DNA from: an uncultured Muribaculaceae bacterium
GTDB lineage: Bacteria; Bacteroidota; Bacteroidia; Bacteroidales; Muribaculaceae
Direction: 5' to 3'
NCBI GenBank assembly: GCA_910584665.1
Contig: CAJUBL010000037.1
Coordinates: 1-31,534, forward strand
DNA length: 31,534 bases
Part shown: positions 6,166-14,500 of the stretch, one piece after another
Layout: each line of letters begins with the position of its first letter
Position numbering within the stretch: the stretch's first letter is position 1
The notes under the pieces: generated by a model
The model's database searches: none
What the model was told of the DNA's origin: nothing
Seen by the model: the letters and a program-made list of their open reading frames with translations, nothing else
Made by a program: the position numbers and the translations under genes

Positions 6166-6537
6166 ATGAAAAAAACATTATTTCTTGTGGCATCGTTGTT
6201 ATTGACAATGGGCTACATCAACGCAGAGACACCCGGGACTACTCCCGAGAATCCGGATACTGTTGTATCAAAAGTAGATCAGGTAACAGATGGTGCCAGA
6301 AAGGTTTATAAGAAAGCTAAGGACGGAACAGTCAACACCTATGAAAAAGCCAGAGATAAAACTGTCAGCGTAAGCGAAAAAGTTGCTGACGGAACAGCCG
6401 ATGCCTACGAGAAAGCCAAGGATGGAACCGTCAGTACTGCTAAGAAAGTAGGCGAATTTTCAAAAGATACCTACAACAAGGCCAAGGACAAGGCGGAAGA
6501 TATCATTAAGAAAGCTAAATCCGGTACTGACAAATAA
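6166..6537 (+). CDS. Exported helical protein of seven 11-residue repeats (LEA/apolipoprotein-like)
   Basis: A 123-residue protein with signal peptide MKKTLFLVASLLLTMGYINA, a short linker rich in P and T, and then seven consecutive 11-residue units from residue 42 to 118. Examples are DGTVNTYEKAR, DGTADAYEKAK and DGTVSTAKKVG. The consensus is D-[GK]-T-x-x-x-Y-x-K-A-[KR]. Such 11-mers form amphipathic helices in group 3 LEA proteins and apolipoprotein-type proteins, which bind membranes or protect proteins during dehydration or osmotic stress. Here the protein should be periplasmic or surface exposed. The function is inference; the repeat is directly visible. It is monocistronic with a terminator at 6574-6617. 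Confidence 0.8.
   Translation: MKKTLFLVASLLLTMGYINAETPGTTPENPDTVVSKVDQVTDGARKVYKKAKDGTVNTYEKARDKTVSVSEKVADGTADAYEKAKDGTVSTAKKVGEFSKDTYNKAKDKAEDIIKKAKSGTDK
6289..6519 (+). repeat. Seven tandem 33-bp coding units
   Basis: Each unit encodes one 11-residue repeat (residues 42-52, 53-63, 64-74, 75-85, 86-96, 97-107, 108-118). At DNA level the units have diverged, with changes at all codon positions, so copy-number change by recombination is probably slow. The first and last three units are the most divergent. Confidence 0.75.
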
Positions 6538-6573
6538 TCGTTCAGAGGACTAATAGCAGAACGGTAGAGAATA

Positions 6574-6617
6574 AAAAGAGGGAACCTGCTTGACTGGAAG
6601 CCGGTTCCCTTTTTTTA
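6574..6617. terminator. Bidirectional intrinsic terminator
   Basis: GGGAACC (6580-6586) pairs with GGTTCCC (6603-6609), and GCTT/AAGC adds an inner stem. A T7 run follows on the plus strand (6610-6616), and AAAAAGA (6573-6579) gives a U-rich tail on the minus strand. It ends the 11-mer repeat gene and the minus-strand transcript proposed to start near 6866. Confidence 0.8.
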
Positions 6618-6866
6618 TAGGAACCACATCAAAGGATGCGATGAAACTCCGAATAGACAGGATTTGAGTGCTCGCTATCCTTTGTAATCCGCCTGGCATA
6701 AGAGCATCTAATGAATGTGTATACATTAAATCGGGGCCCGCCATCGGATAGCTGAGCGTGTCTCGGCATTTCAAATTGATTTGAAGAGTTTCCCAATCAA
6801 CTTTGATGTGGTATAGTTTTAGTCCTGTTAATTTTCTCCTGACGAGTCGTTCCCGTCTGTTTTCAT
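6575..6866 (-). ncRNA. Candidate small RNA or decayed gene between its own promoter and terminator
   Basis: A good minus-strand promoter (6871-6902) faces a bidirectional terminator about 290 bases away. The first ATG (6866) gives only 12 codons. The one longer frame, covering most of the interval, would start at a TTG inside the -7 box and run through the terminator hairpin to 6550, which speaks against translation. Local pairing such as GACG/CGTC near the 5' end is visible. It does not match tmRNA, RNase P, 6S or SRP RNA signatures I know. A frameshifted remnant of a small gene is the main alternative. The plus-strand reading of this 467-bp region (6538-7004) shows nothing else beyond a near-consensus CATATTTG at 6891-6898. 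Confidence 0.4.
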
Positions 6867-6870
6867 AACG

Positions 6871-6902
6871 CAAAGTTAAAACATAAAGTTCATATTTGCA
6901 AG
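6871..6902 (-). promoter_or_regulatory. Promoter of the candidate RNA
   Basis: On the minus strand CTTG (6902-6899) is followed after 20 bases by TAACTTTG (6878-6871), an exact TAnnTTTG. Expected transcription start is near 6865. It is directed away from the efflux operon. Confidence 0.6.
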
Positions 6903-7004
6903 AGCCGCATCAATAAAGAAAATACCTTTTTTTACCGCTATGTGCAACTTATCGGTCATATCCACGTCTAATATTCTGGAATCACTTCAATAGCTGCAAT
7001 TCTC

Positions 7005-7673
7005 ATGATAAGACTTCACGATGTAAATAAAACCTATCCCGGTTCAGTTCCTCTGCATGTTCTCAAAGATATCAATCTCACCATAGAGAAAGGCGAACTG
7101 GTGTCGATAATGGGAGCTTCCGGTTCAGGAAAATCAACGCTACTCAATATATTGGGCATACTTGACAATTATGATACCGGAGATTATTATCTTAACAATG
7201 TATTGATTAAGAATCTGAGTGAAAACAAGGCTGCCGAACTCAGAAACCGTCTTATAGGTTTTGTCTTCCAGTCGTTCAATCTTATAAGTTACAAGAATGC
7301 TGTTGAAAATGTTGCTCTCCCTCTGTTCTATCAGGGAGTATCACGTAAGAGAAGAAACCGGCTCGCGATGGAACAGCTCGACCGTATGGGACTCGCCGAC
7401 AGGGCCCATCATCTGCCAGGCGAGCTGTCTGGCGGACAGAAGCAGAGAGTTGCCATTGCCCGATCTCTGATTACCGATCCATCGGTAATTCTTGCCGACG
7501 AGCCTACCGGAGCCCTTGACAGCCATACTTCAAAAGAAGTGATGCAGATATTCAGGGAGCTGAATGTAAACAAAGGTATGACGATCGTAATTGTGACCCA
7601 TGATCCTGTGGTAGGCGGTCAGACCAACCGAATAATACGTATTACCGACGGACGCATAACAGATCATGTTTGA
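7005..7673 (+). CDS. ABC transporter ATPase, MacB/LolD type
   Basis: A 222-residue ATPase powering the export complex encoded downstream. Walker A is GASGSGKST (residues 37-45), Q-loop Q89 in FVFQS, signature LSGGQKQRVAIARS from 141, Walker B VILADEPTGALD with D165-E166, and H-loop H199 in VTHD. The sequence around the Q-loop and the PTGALD form are typical of the LolD/MacB/FtsE subgroup that drives mechanotransmission-type permeases. The stop overlaps the next ATG by 8 bases. No clear TAnnTTTG box is seen in the 130 bp upstream. Confidence 0.95.
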   Translation: MIRLHDVNKTYPGSVPLHVLKDINLTIEKGELVSIMGASGSGKSTLLNILGILDNYDTGDYYLNNVLIKNLSENKAAELRNRLIGFVFQSFNLISYKNAVENVALPLFYQGVSRKRRNRLAMEQLDRMGLADRAHHLPGELSGGQKQRVAIARSLITDPSVILADEPTGALDSHTSKEVMQIFRELNVNKGMTIVIVTHDPVVGGQTNRIIRITDGRITDHV

Positions 7674-8886
7674 CCTTACGAGAGAAATAATGCAGACTCT
7701 GCGCAACAACAGGTTGCGCACGGCTTTGACCGGCGTGTCGGTCGCATGGGGTATCTTTATGCTTATAATTCTGCTTGGAATGTCGCGAGGCGTATATAAC
7801 TCGTTCAACAGCGGTTTTATGGCCCAGGCATCAAACAGTATGCAGGTGTGGGGCGGCCGTACAGACAGACCATATCACGGATATAAGGAAGGCCGTACCA
7901 TTACTATGCATGGCAGCGATGCCGATGCGATTATGAATGAGGGTAATATCCATGTCAGGAGTGCGCTTCCGGTTATATACGGCTCTACGGTGACAATATC
8001 CACTCCTCGCGACTACATGTCAGCTTATTATGAAGGTATATATCCGGAATATCTGAAGACTCAGGGACATAGTATTACATACGGCCGCAATATCAACGAG
8101 GCCGATATCAGGGAGGGACGTAAGGTCATAGTCATGGCTGAGCGTAATGTCAACCAGCTTTTTGAGTCTGCTGAAGAAGCTGTCGGTCAGTATGTCACCA
8201 TAAATAAACTGTCGTTCCGGGTTATCGGTGTATATAAATCAGAATGGGGACAGAATGTATATATTCCCTATTCTACAGCCCGGATGCTCAACGGCTTCAG
8301 TGAGGACATAAACGCCATGGTTGTCGAGGTACAGGATATGAAAACAATCCAACAGGGGGAACAGGTGGAAACCGTGGTCAGAGAGACGCTTGCACGGGAG
8401 CATGAATTTTCTCCGGACGACAAGGCTGCTGTGTGGATATGGAACAGGTTTACTAATCACATGAAGATGTCCGATGGACTCGGTATACTTGATATGGCTA
8501 TATGGATAATAGGAATCTTCACCATGCTTTCCGGAGTCATCGGTGTGAGCAACATCATGTTTGTTTCGGTCAGGGAACGCACTCACGAGATCGGAATAAG
8601 ACGTGCGATAGGAGCCGGACCGAGATCGGTTCTCACTCAGATCATAATGGAAAGTGTATTCATCACGGGACTTTTCGGATATATAGGCGTCGTGTTCGGC
8701 ATAGCAGTGACCGAAATTCTTAATATAATGTTTGCCGATGCAGAGTTTATTAAAGATCCCACTGTGACGGTTGCTATCGCCTTGCAGGTGACACTTGTGC
8801 TGATTGCAGCAGGATCGCTTGCCGGACTTTTTCCGGCTCTGAAAGCTCTGAAAGTAAAACCCGTCGAAGCTTTACGCACTGAATGA
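7666..8886 (+). CDS. MacB-type ABC permease (first of two)
   Basis: A 406-residue inner-membrane permease with four transmembrane helices in the 1+3 layout of MacB/FtsX proteins: one near residues 18-40 (RTALTGVSVAWGIFMLIILL), a large periplasmic domain of about 230 residues, then three helices from about 275. The FtsX-domain motif VRERTHEIGIRRAIGAGPRSV follows the second helix, and the C-terminus ends LKVKPVEALRTE as usual. It lacks a fused ATPase; the ATPase is the upstream gene. Paired with the next gene it probably forms a heterodimer. Confidence 0.93.
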   Translation: MFDLTREIMQTLRNNRLRTALTGVSVAWGIFMLIILLGMSRGVYNSFNSGFMAQASNSMQVWGGRTDRPYHGYKEGRTITMHGSDADAIMNEGNIHVRSALPVIYGSTVTISTPRDYMSAYYEGIYPEYLKTQGHSITYGRNINEADIREGRKVIVMAERNVNQLFESAEEAVGQYVTINKLSFRVIGVYKSEWGQNVYIPYSTARMLNGFSEDINAMVVEVQDMKTIQQGEQVETVVRETLAREHEFSPDDKAAVWIWNRFTNHMKMSDGLGILDMAIWIIGIFTMLSGVIGVSNIMFVSVRERTHEIGIRRAIGAGPRSVLTQIIMESVFITGLFGYIGVVFGIAVTEILNIMFADAEFIKDPTVTVAIALQVTLVLIAAGSLAGLFPALKALKVKPVEALRTE

Positions 8887-8887
8887 T

Positions 8888-10138
8888 ATGAAAACCTCTT
8901 TTTTTGATATCGAGAACTGGCGTGAGATTGGCACCACTCTGGCCAAGAACAAGACCCGCACGTTCCTTACAGCATTCGGCATATTCTGGGGTACCGCTAT
9001 GCTCGCTATGCTATGGGGTGGAGCTCATGGCATGGAAGATATGATACGCCGCAACTTCGAGGGATTTGCGACCAATACGGCCATTATGCAATCGGGGCGC
9101 CGCACTATTTCCTACAAAGGCTTCAACAAGGGCAGCTCATGGGAAATGACACAGACAGATATTGACAACCTCAATCGGCTTGTCAGGGGGCTTAGAACAG
9201 CAGTTCCCATGATTAATCGCGGCGATATGAAGACAGCCCATGGAAGTAAGTCCACATCGGCTCAACTCAAGGGCGAATCGTCGGAGTTTAAATATATTTT
9301 TCTGCCGATAATATACGAAGGCCGGTATCTCAACGAGAGTGACGATCGCGAGGAGCGCAAGGTATGTGTGCTCGGCAAGCGTGTCGCCGGCGACATATTC
9401 GGCTCCGCATCCCCTGTCGGACAGTATATATCGGTAGGTGGTATATATTATAAGGTTGTAGGTGTCGCAGGCCAGACCACCGATATATCAATAGGAGGCA
9501 AGACCGACGACTGTGTTATAATTCCGGCATCAACTATGCGCAGGGCGTTTAATATGGGGGACAGGATTGACGGAGCCATGCTTCTTTTCGATGATGGTTT
9601 TAAACCATCCGATGCCCGCAGACAGATCGATCAGATAATAAGCCGTAATCATCCGGTCCACCCTGATGATCATAACGCTGTTTTCTTTTTTGATATATCC
9701 GAACAGTTCGCCATGGTTGACAATCTTTTCATAGGCATATCTCTTCTCGCTCTGTTTGTCGGATGCGGATCGTTACTTGCCGGGATAATCGGTGTAGGTA
9801 ATATCATGTGGGTTATTGTCAAGGAGCGTACCCAGGAGATCGGTGTCAGAAGAGCAATCGGTGCGAAACCTGTCGATATCATAACCCAGATACTGTCAGA
9901 AGGTGTTCTGCTGACATTTATAGCCGGATTTGCCGGAATATGTTTTGCAGTAATGGCGCTTGCGATAGCCCAGATCCTGACCGCCGACGAGATATCGACC
10001 CCGCGGTTTCAGCTTACATTCAGCCAGGCTATGGCTATTGTATCCACTTTTGTGATCCTTGGCACGCTTGCCGGACTGATACCGTCAACCAAAGCTATGA
10101 AGATCAAGCCTGTAGAAGCAATGAGAGAAGGCAACTGA
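8888..10138 (+). CDS. MacB-type ABC permease (second of two)
   Basis: A 416-residue paralogue of the preceding permease, starting one base after its stop codon. It keeps the same plan: N-terminal RTFLTAFGIFWGTAMLAMLWGG helix, a periplasmic MacB_PCD-like domain, three C-terminal helices, the motif VKERTQEIGVRRAIGAKPVDI, and the ending MKIKPVEAMREGN. Two unequal permeases with one separate ATPase is a common Bacteroidetes version of the MacAB-TolC pump. The substrate (peptide, lipid, siderophore or antibiotic) cannot be inferred. Confidence 0.93.
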   Translation: MKTSFFDIENWREIGTTLAKNKTRTFLTAFGIFWGTAMLAMLWGGAHGMEDMIRRNFEGFATNTAIMQSGRRTISYKGFNKGSSWEMTQTDIDNLNRLVRGLRTAVPMINRGDMKTAHGSKSTSAQLKGESSEFKYIFLPIIYEGRYLNESDDREERKVCVLGKRVAGDIFGSASPVGQYISVGGIYYKVVGVAGQTTDISIGGKTDDCVIIPASTMRRAFNMGDRIDGAMLLFDDGFKPSDARRQIDQIISRNHPVHPDDHNAVFFFDISEQFAMVDNLFIGISLLALFVGCGSLLAGIIGVGNIMWVIVKERTQEIGVRRAIGAKPVDIITQILSEGVLLTFIAGFAGICFAVMALAIAQILTADEISTPRFQLTFSQAMAIVSTFVILGTLAGLIPSTKAMKIKPVEAMREGN

Positions 10139-10171
10139 TAATCTGAATAATATAACGACAACAATACAGCA

Positions 10172-11266
10172 ATGAAAAAGTTTTTCAAAATTATGCTCTG
10201 GATAATCGTGATTCTGATTTTCCTCGGCACGTTCGTCTATCTTTTTAATAATTCACGACAGAAAGAGGTTACCTATGAACAGGTTGCCCCCAGGCGTATT
10301 GACATCGAACGCACTACGGTGCTCACCGGTAAGATCGAGCCTCGTGATGAAATCGAGATCAAACCTCAGATCTCCGGCATCATAGCCGAGGTAAATGTCG
10401 AGCCTGGTGACGAGGTCAGGGAGGGTGATGTGATAGCACGAATAAAGGTAATTCCAGATGAGTCTACACTATCCAATGCTCAGAATCGTGTCAATGTCGC
10501 CGAACTCGATCTCGAGGAGAAGCGTCTTGCATATGAACGTACACAGGCTTTATATGAGAAAAAGTTCGAGAGCCGGGAGAAATTCGAACAGGACCAGACT
10601 GCCTACCAGCGTGCCCTGCAGGAACTTGATGCCGCCCGTGACCAGCTGTCGATCGTAAAGGATGGTGTTTCCAATACCAATGCCCAGCAAAGTAATACGC
10701 TTGTAAGAGCGACCATTACAGGACTTGTATTGGAGGTTCCCATCAAAGTAGGCAGTTCGGTGATACAGGCCAATACGATGAATGACGGAACAACTATAGC
10801 CAAGATAGCCGATATGAACGATCTTCTGTTCATTGGAAAAATTGATGAGACCGAGGTAGGATTGCTTGCCGAGAATATGAACATGTCAATATCCGTCGGT
10901 GCGTTGCCCGACGAGTCCCTGAAGGCCCGGATAGAGAAAATAGCTCCTATCGCGACAGAAGAGAACGGTGCCAATACATTTGAGCTCAAGGCCGCGATTG
11001 ACAATCCCGGAGATATGAAACTGAGGGCCGGCTACAGTGCCAATGCTACTGTCATACTCAATAGTGTGACCGGTGTTGTCGCTGTGCCTGAGAGTGTTGT
11101 TGAGTTTGCCGGAGACAGCACATTTGTTTACATTTGCGATTGTGGCGAAAAAGTTTCGTACACCCGGGTTCCGGTCGAGCTGGGTCTCAGCGACGGAGTG
11201 AACGTCGAGGTGAGATCCGATAACATCACAGAGGACACAAAGTTACGTGGTAACGAGATCAAATAG
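10172..11266 (+). CDS. Periplasmic adaptor (MacA/HlyD family)
   Basis: A 364-residue membrane-fusion protein that links the permease to the outer-membrane channel. It has an N-terminal anchor (FFKIMLWIIVILIFLGTFVYLF), a first lipoyl half with IEIKPQISGIIAEVNVEPGDEVREGDVIA, a helical hairpin of about 80 residues (NAQNRVNVAELDLEEKRLAY and onwards), the second lipoyl half VRATITGLVLEVPIKVGSSV, and beta-barrel plus membrane-proximal domains (VVAVPESVVEF). This order is that of MacA. The gene is 33 bp after the second permease and its stop is 7 bp before the likely TolC start. Confidence 0.95.
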   Translation: MKKFFKIMLWIIVILIFLGTFVYLFNNSRQKEVTYEQVAPRRIDIERTTVLTGKIEPRDEIEIKPQISGIIAEVNVEPGDEVREGDVIARIKVIPDESTLSNAQNRVNVAELDLEEKRLAYERTQALYEKKFESREKFEQDQTAYQRALQELDAARDQLSIVKDGVSNTNAQQSNTLVRATITGLVLEVPIKVGSSVIQANTMNDGTTIAKIADMNDLLFIGKIDETEVGLLAENMNMSISVGALPDESLKARIEKIAPIATEENGANTFELKAAIDNPGDMKLRAGYSANATVILNSVTGVVAVPESVVEFAGDSTFVYICDCGEKVSYTRVPVELGLSDGVNVEVRSDNITEDTKLRGNEIK

Positions 11267-11273
11267 TATAGTT

Positions 11274-12575
11274 ATGAAATCAAACAGAATAATCATATTG
11301 CTCTCTCTGCTTGCCATCGCATGCTCTTCACGCAGTGAAGACTGGACTCTGCAGCGTTGTATTGACTATGCGCTTGATCACAATATAGACATCAGATTAC
11401 GTGAACAGGAAATAGAGACCGGCAGGTTGCAGGTATCGGATGGAAAGCATGCATTCCTGCCTCAGATAACCGGCAGCGCGTCACAGTCGTTCAACTTCGG
11501 ACGTGGTCTGACTGCCGAGAACACATATGCCAACCGTAACACATCCAGTTTTCAGGTAGGTGCGAGCGTCTCTCTTCCGATTTTCAGCGGATTGCGTAAC
11601 AGCCGCACTCTGGAACAGGCCAGACTGAATTTACGTTCGATGACCTGGCAGCTGGAACAGGCTAAGGATAATGTCACATTGAATATAATAGCGCAGTATC
11701 TGCAGGTATTGTACAATATGGAGGTTGTCGAGACAGCTTCCAGTCAGGTCAGTCTGTCCGGCCATGAGCTTGAACGCCGTCGTTCGCTTGCCGGTACAGG
11801 CAGGATTGCCGAGGTTGAAGTTCTTGAGGCCGAGTCGCAGCTTGCACAGGATAAACTGACTCATGTCAATGCCCGCAACGATTATTCTCTTTCTCTGCTC
11901 GAACTTACACAGTTGCTGCAATTGCCGTCGGCCGATGATTTTGAGGTAGTTCCGCTGGATGGTAACGATCCGGTCATACCCTCGGCTTTATCTGTATATA
12001 ACGATGCTCTGAACATTAACAGCGGCGTAATGGCCGCTTTGTCCGGTATCGAGGTCGCAAAGGCCGGAGTCGGGGTCGCACAGAGCGGATATATCCCTAC
12101 CCTCTCTTTCAATGGCGGAGTCGGTACGAGTTACTATAAGCTTAATGGAGTCTCCAACATGCCATTTAGCAAACAGATGCGCGAGAATTACAGTACATAT
12201 CTGGGATTTTCACTGAATATTCCCATATTTGACGCGCTGAATACACGTACATCTGTCAGGAAGGCACGCGTGCAGTTATTGTCGGCACAGCTGCAGGCCG
12301 ATAAGGTGAGGAGTGATCTGTACAAGGCGATACAGCAAGCCCACGTACAGGCAATGGGTGCGCGGGAAAAATATATTACTGCGCAGACATCGCAGGAATC
12401 CGCCAGTGCATCATTCGAGGCTATGAGGGAGAAATATAATCTCGGACGTGCCACATCGACAGAGTACGAGCAGTCTAAGAACAATCTTTTTTCAGCACGG
12501 ATACAATTGATACAGGCCCGCTACGAGTATCTTCTGAGATACCGTATTCTGGACTTCTATCAGCATAGCCGGTAA
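11274..12575 (+). CDS. TolC-family outer-membrane efflux channel
   Basis: A 433-residue protein forming the outer-membrane exit duct of the pump. It has the duplicated OEP architecture: WTLQRCIDYALDHNIDI at the start, long alpha-helical stretches with NRNTSSFQVGASVSLPIFSG, and the second repeat YSTYLGFSLNIPIFDALNTR followed by a helical hairpin with the FEAMREKYNLGRATSTEYEQ motif. I choose ATG 11274 because it gives a signal sequence (IIILLSLLAIACSS); the in-frame start at 11247 overlaps the adaptor gene. Cys after LAIA may be lipidated, but A at -3 makes a weak lipobox. A strong terminator follows. Confidence 0.95.
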   Translation: MKSNRIIILLSLLAIACSSRSEDWTLQRCIDYALDHNIDIRLREQEIETGRLQVSDGKHAFLPQITGSASQSFNFGRGLTAENTYANRNTSSFQVGASVSLPIFSGLRNSRTLEQARLNLRSMTWQLEQAKDNVTLNIIAQYLQVLYNMEVVETASSQVSLSGHELERRRSLAGTGRIAEVEVLEAESQLAQDKLTHVNARNDYSLSLLELTQLLQLPSADDFEVVPLDGNDPVIPSALSVYNDALNINSGVMAALSGIEVAKAGVGVAQSGYIPTLSFNGGVGTSYYKLNGVSNMPFSKQMRENYSTYLGFSLNIPIFDALNTRTSVRKARVQLLSAQLQADKVRSDLYKAIQQAHVQAMGAREKYITAQTSQESASASFEAMREKYNLGRATSTEYEQSKNNLFSARIQLIQARYEYLLRYRILDFYQHSR

Positions 12576-12600
12576 TAGCATACGGAACACTTCCGCTGAC

Positions 12601-12641
12601 ACGCATCAGGTCTCTGCTTAATGAGATCCTGATGCGTTTTT
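12601..12641 (+). terminator. Intrinsic terminator of the efflux operon
   Basis: ACGCATCAGG (12601-12610) pairs with CCTGATGCGT (12628-12637), and TCTC/GAGA extends the stem with a single bulge around the loop TGCTTAAT. T5 follows (12637-12641). Confidence 0.9.
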
Positions 12642-12648
12642 CTGATTG

Positions 12649-12680
12649 TTTGTGTTGATTTTCGATTGAAAATAAATTTG
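12649..12680 (+). promoter_or_regulatory. Upstream promoter of the Crp/Fnr gene
   Basis: TTTG (12649-12652), exactly 20 bases, then TAAATTTG (12673-12680): a full match to the Bacteroidetes -33/-7 pattern. Its last four bases serve as the -33 of the next promoter. Confidence 0.65.
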
Positions 12681-12708
12681 GAAAAAAACTGAAAAAATAG
12701 TAAATTTG
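12677..12708 (+). promoter_or_regulatory. Downstream promoter of the Crp/Fnr gene, chained to the first
   Basis: TTTG (12677-12680), exactly 20 bases, then TAAATTTG (12701-12708). The -33 element is the tail of the upstream -7 box, so the two promoters are 28 bp apart and cannot be occupied together. A short palindrome TTTAC-CC-GTAAA (12726-12737) lies just downstream of the expected start site. The remaining leader to 12832 shows no other clear element. Confidence 0.7.
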
Positions 12709-12831
12709 TCGGGAAAACAGCAGAATTTACCCGTAAAGTAAATGTCTATTACTGTTTATATGTATGTAATTAATTGAACATAAGTCTGTTGGTGTTTTTA
12801 TGTTTCACAACATAACTTTAAGGCATGTCAT

Positions 12832-13530
12832 ATGATAAAAAGTGATTTGGAAAAGGTGATAAGCGAGGATCTTGCTGAGATTTGGTCGATTCTTGATGGT
12901 GAGCAGAAACGTCGTATAATCGAAATGTTCTCAATCCATACCTTTAAGAAAAATCAGATAATATATGCCGAAAGTGAGACTCCTGAGAATCTATGGATAC
13001 TTCTCAAGGGAAAAGTCAAGATCTACAAGGATGGTATGGGCGGACGACAGCAGATACTCCGCCTTATCAGACCTGTGCAATATTTCGGGTATCGTGCTTT
13101 CTTTGCCAGAGAGCCATATGTCTCGAGTGCGTCGGCTTTCGAGGCTTCGACTCTTGGTGCTCTTCCTATGACTTTTGTAGAACAGCTTATGAATGAGAAC
13201 AATAAGCTTACGTGGTTTTTTATTCATGAACTGTCACGGAATCTCGGAGGGTCGGACACTCGGATCGTGAACCTGACACAGAAGCATATACGTGGACGTC
13301 TGGCCGAAGCTCTTATTGTACTTAAAGACAATTATGGCTATGAGGACGATGATTCTACACTGCGCATATATCTGTCGCGCGAGGATCTCGCCAATCTGTC
13401 CAATATGACTACAAGCAATGCTATAAGAACACTTTCCGGTTTTGTTGCGGAGAAGATCATAACAGTTGACGGTCGCCGTATCAGAATTCTTAATGAAGCT
13501 ATGCTGCGCAAGATATCAAAGTTCGGATGA
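12832..13530 (+). CDS. Crp/Fnr-family transcription regulator
   Basis: A 232-residue regulator with an N-terminal cyclic-nucleotide-type beta-roll (NQIIYAESETPENLWILLKG, then GRQQILRLIRPVQYFGYRAFF) and a C-terminal winged helix (YLSREDLANLSNMTTSNAIR, then TLSGFVAEKIITVDGRRIRI). The phosphate-binding cassette of true cAMP receptors (G-E-x-A-x-x-x-x-x-R-A-A) is not kept, and there is no Fnr cysteine cluster, so the effector is unknown. Related Bacteroidetes regulators respond to redox or nutrient signals. It follows two chained promoters, and its stop codon directly abuts the stop of convergent menE. Confidence 0.92.
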   Translation: MIKSDLEKVISEDLAEIWSILDGEQKRRIIEMFSIHTFKKNQIIYAESETPENLWILLKGKVKIYKDGMGGRQQILRLIRPVQYFGYRAFFAREPYVSSASAFEASTLGALPMTFVEQLMNENNKLTWFFIHELSRNLGGSDTRIVNLTQKHIRGRLAEALIVLKDNYGYEDDDSTLRIYLSREDLANLSNMTTSNAIRTLSGFVAEKIITVDGRRIRILNEAMLRKISKFG

Positions 13531-14484
13531 TCATTGCCGTATGATCTTTCCCGATGAAGTCCGGTCAAACTTTTTTGAAAATATAATCTCACGGGGTAAT
13601 TCGTGAGATTTTAATTTCTTACGTAACAGTGACATTAAGTCTTCAGTATCACATGCATCTCCCTCAATATGCAGTATGATATGTTGCCCCCATTTTTCAT
13701 CCGGACCTGACGATATATAGAATACCTGTCCGATTAAAGATGAAATTTTTCTTTCCAATATCTCAGGATGCACTTTAAGACCTCCTGTAATAATGACATT
13801 GTCATGACGCCCCAGCCATCTGAACCGTTTCTCGTCGATCAGTTCGACGACATCGTTCGTTCTGAGTTCTGTGAATGATTGCAGAGATGAATGTATTATA
13901 AGACATGATCTGTCGTCGGCACTGAAACGATAGCCTGGCAATGCAATATATTCATTGTCGCTGTCGGTCGAAATATGACGTAAGGCTACATGGCTGCATG
14001 TCTCGGTCATACCATAGGTCGAGTATGATTTGAATCCGGCTTCGTATAATCTCAGTTCGGCTTCATGTGACAATGGAGCACCTCCTATTATGACATTCCG
14101 GATTTCGTAGTCATGTTCCACTGCCAGCAGTCCGTCAAGTTGTGCCGGTACTACTGGCAACAGATCGATATGACCATAATCTTTGTCCGGCAGCGGACGG
14201 CTTGACGGATGTTCCATATATAATGTGGATCCTGAAACAAGTGCCCGTACAATCATCATTTTCCCGGCAATATAATCTGCCGACAGCGGGCATACGAGTG
14301 TAGATCCGGAATTGAGACCGAAGAACCGGCATGTCGATTCAGCTGAGGCAATCATATCGGATTTCAACAGTCTTATTGTCTTTGGCTTCCCGGTCGAACC
14401 GGATGTATGAGCCTCGATATATTGTTTGCGGTCATTCCATCTTTCAAGGAAATTCCCGGTAGCGCTGTCATCATATATTATCAT
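13531..14484 (-). CDS. menE: o-Succinylbenzoate-CoA ligase (MenE), short form
   Basis: This enzyme activates o-succinylbenzoate with ATP and CoA in menaquinone synthesis. The 317 residues keep the adenylate-forming core: P-loop HTSGSTGKPK (26-35), STYGMTETCSH with YGMTE at 157-161, GRHDNVIITGGLKVHPEIL from 225, and the C-terminal catalytic lysine in TSSGKIIRQ (K313). It begins almost at the P-loop, so it is shorter at the N-terminus than most MenE proteins. An in-frame stop lies just upstream of ATG 14484. The gene follows a 291-bp inverted-repeat segment that separates it from menC. Its stop directly abuts the Crp/Fnr stop. Confidence 0.9.
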   Translation of the reverse strand: MIIYDDSATGNFLERWNDRKQYIEAHTSGSTGKPKTIRLLKSDMIASAESTCRFFGLNSGSTLVCPLSADYIAGKMMIVRALVSGSTLYMEHPSSRPLPDKDYGHIDLLPVVPAQLDGLLAVEHDYEIRNVIIGGAPLSHEAELRLYEAGFKSYSTYGMTETCSHVALRHISTDSDNEYIALPGYRFSADDRSCLIIHSSLQSFTELRTNDVVELIDEKRFRWLGRHDNVIITGGLKVHPEILERKISSLIGQVFYISSGPDEKWGQHIILHIEGDACDTEDLMSLLRKKLKSHELPREIIFSKKFDRTSSGKIIRQ

Positions 14485-14500
14485 GTCGACTGTTTATTCA

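Noticed and set aside
6550..6873. A 107-residue minus-strand frame
   Set aside because: It starts at a TTG within the -7 box, crosses the bidirectional terminator hairpin, and its sequence resembles no protein family. I kept the interval as a candidate RNA.
7005..12575. The five-gene export operon as a novel secretion system
   Set aside because: Separate ATPase, two MacB-type permeases, MacA-type adaptor and TolC is a standard Bacteroidetes efflux arrangement; every component has its expected motifs.
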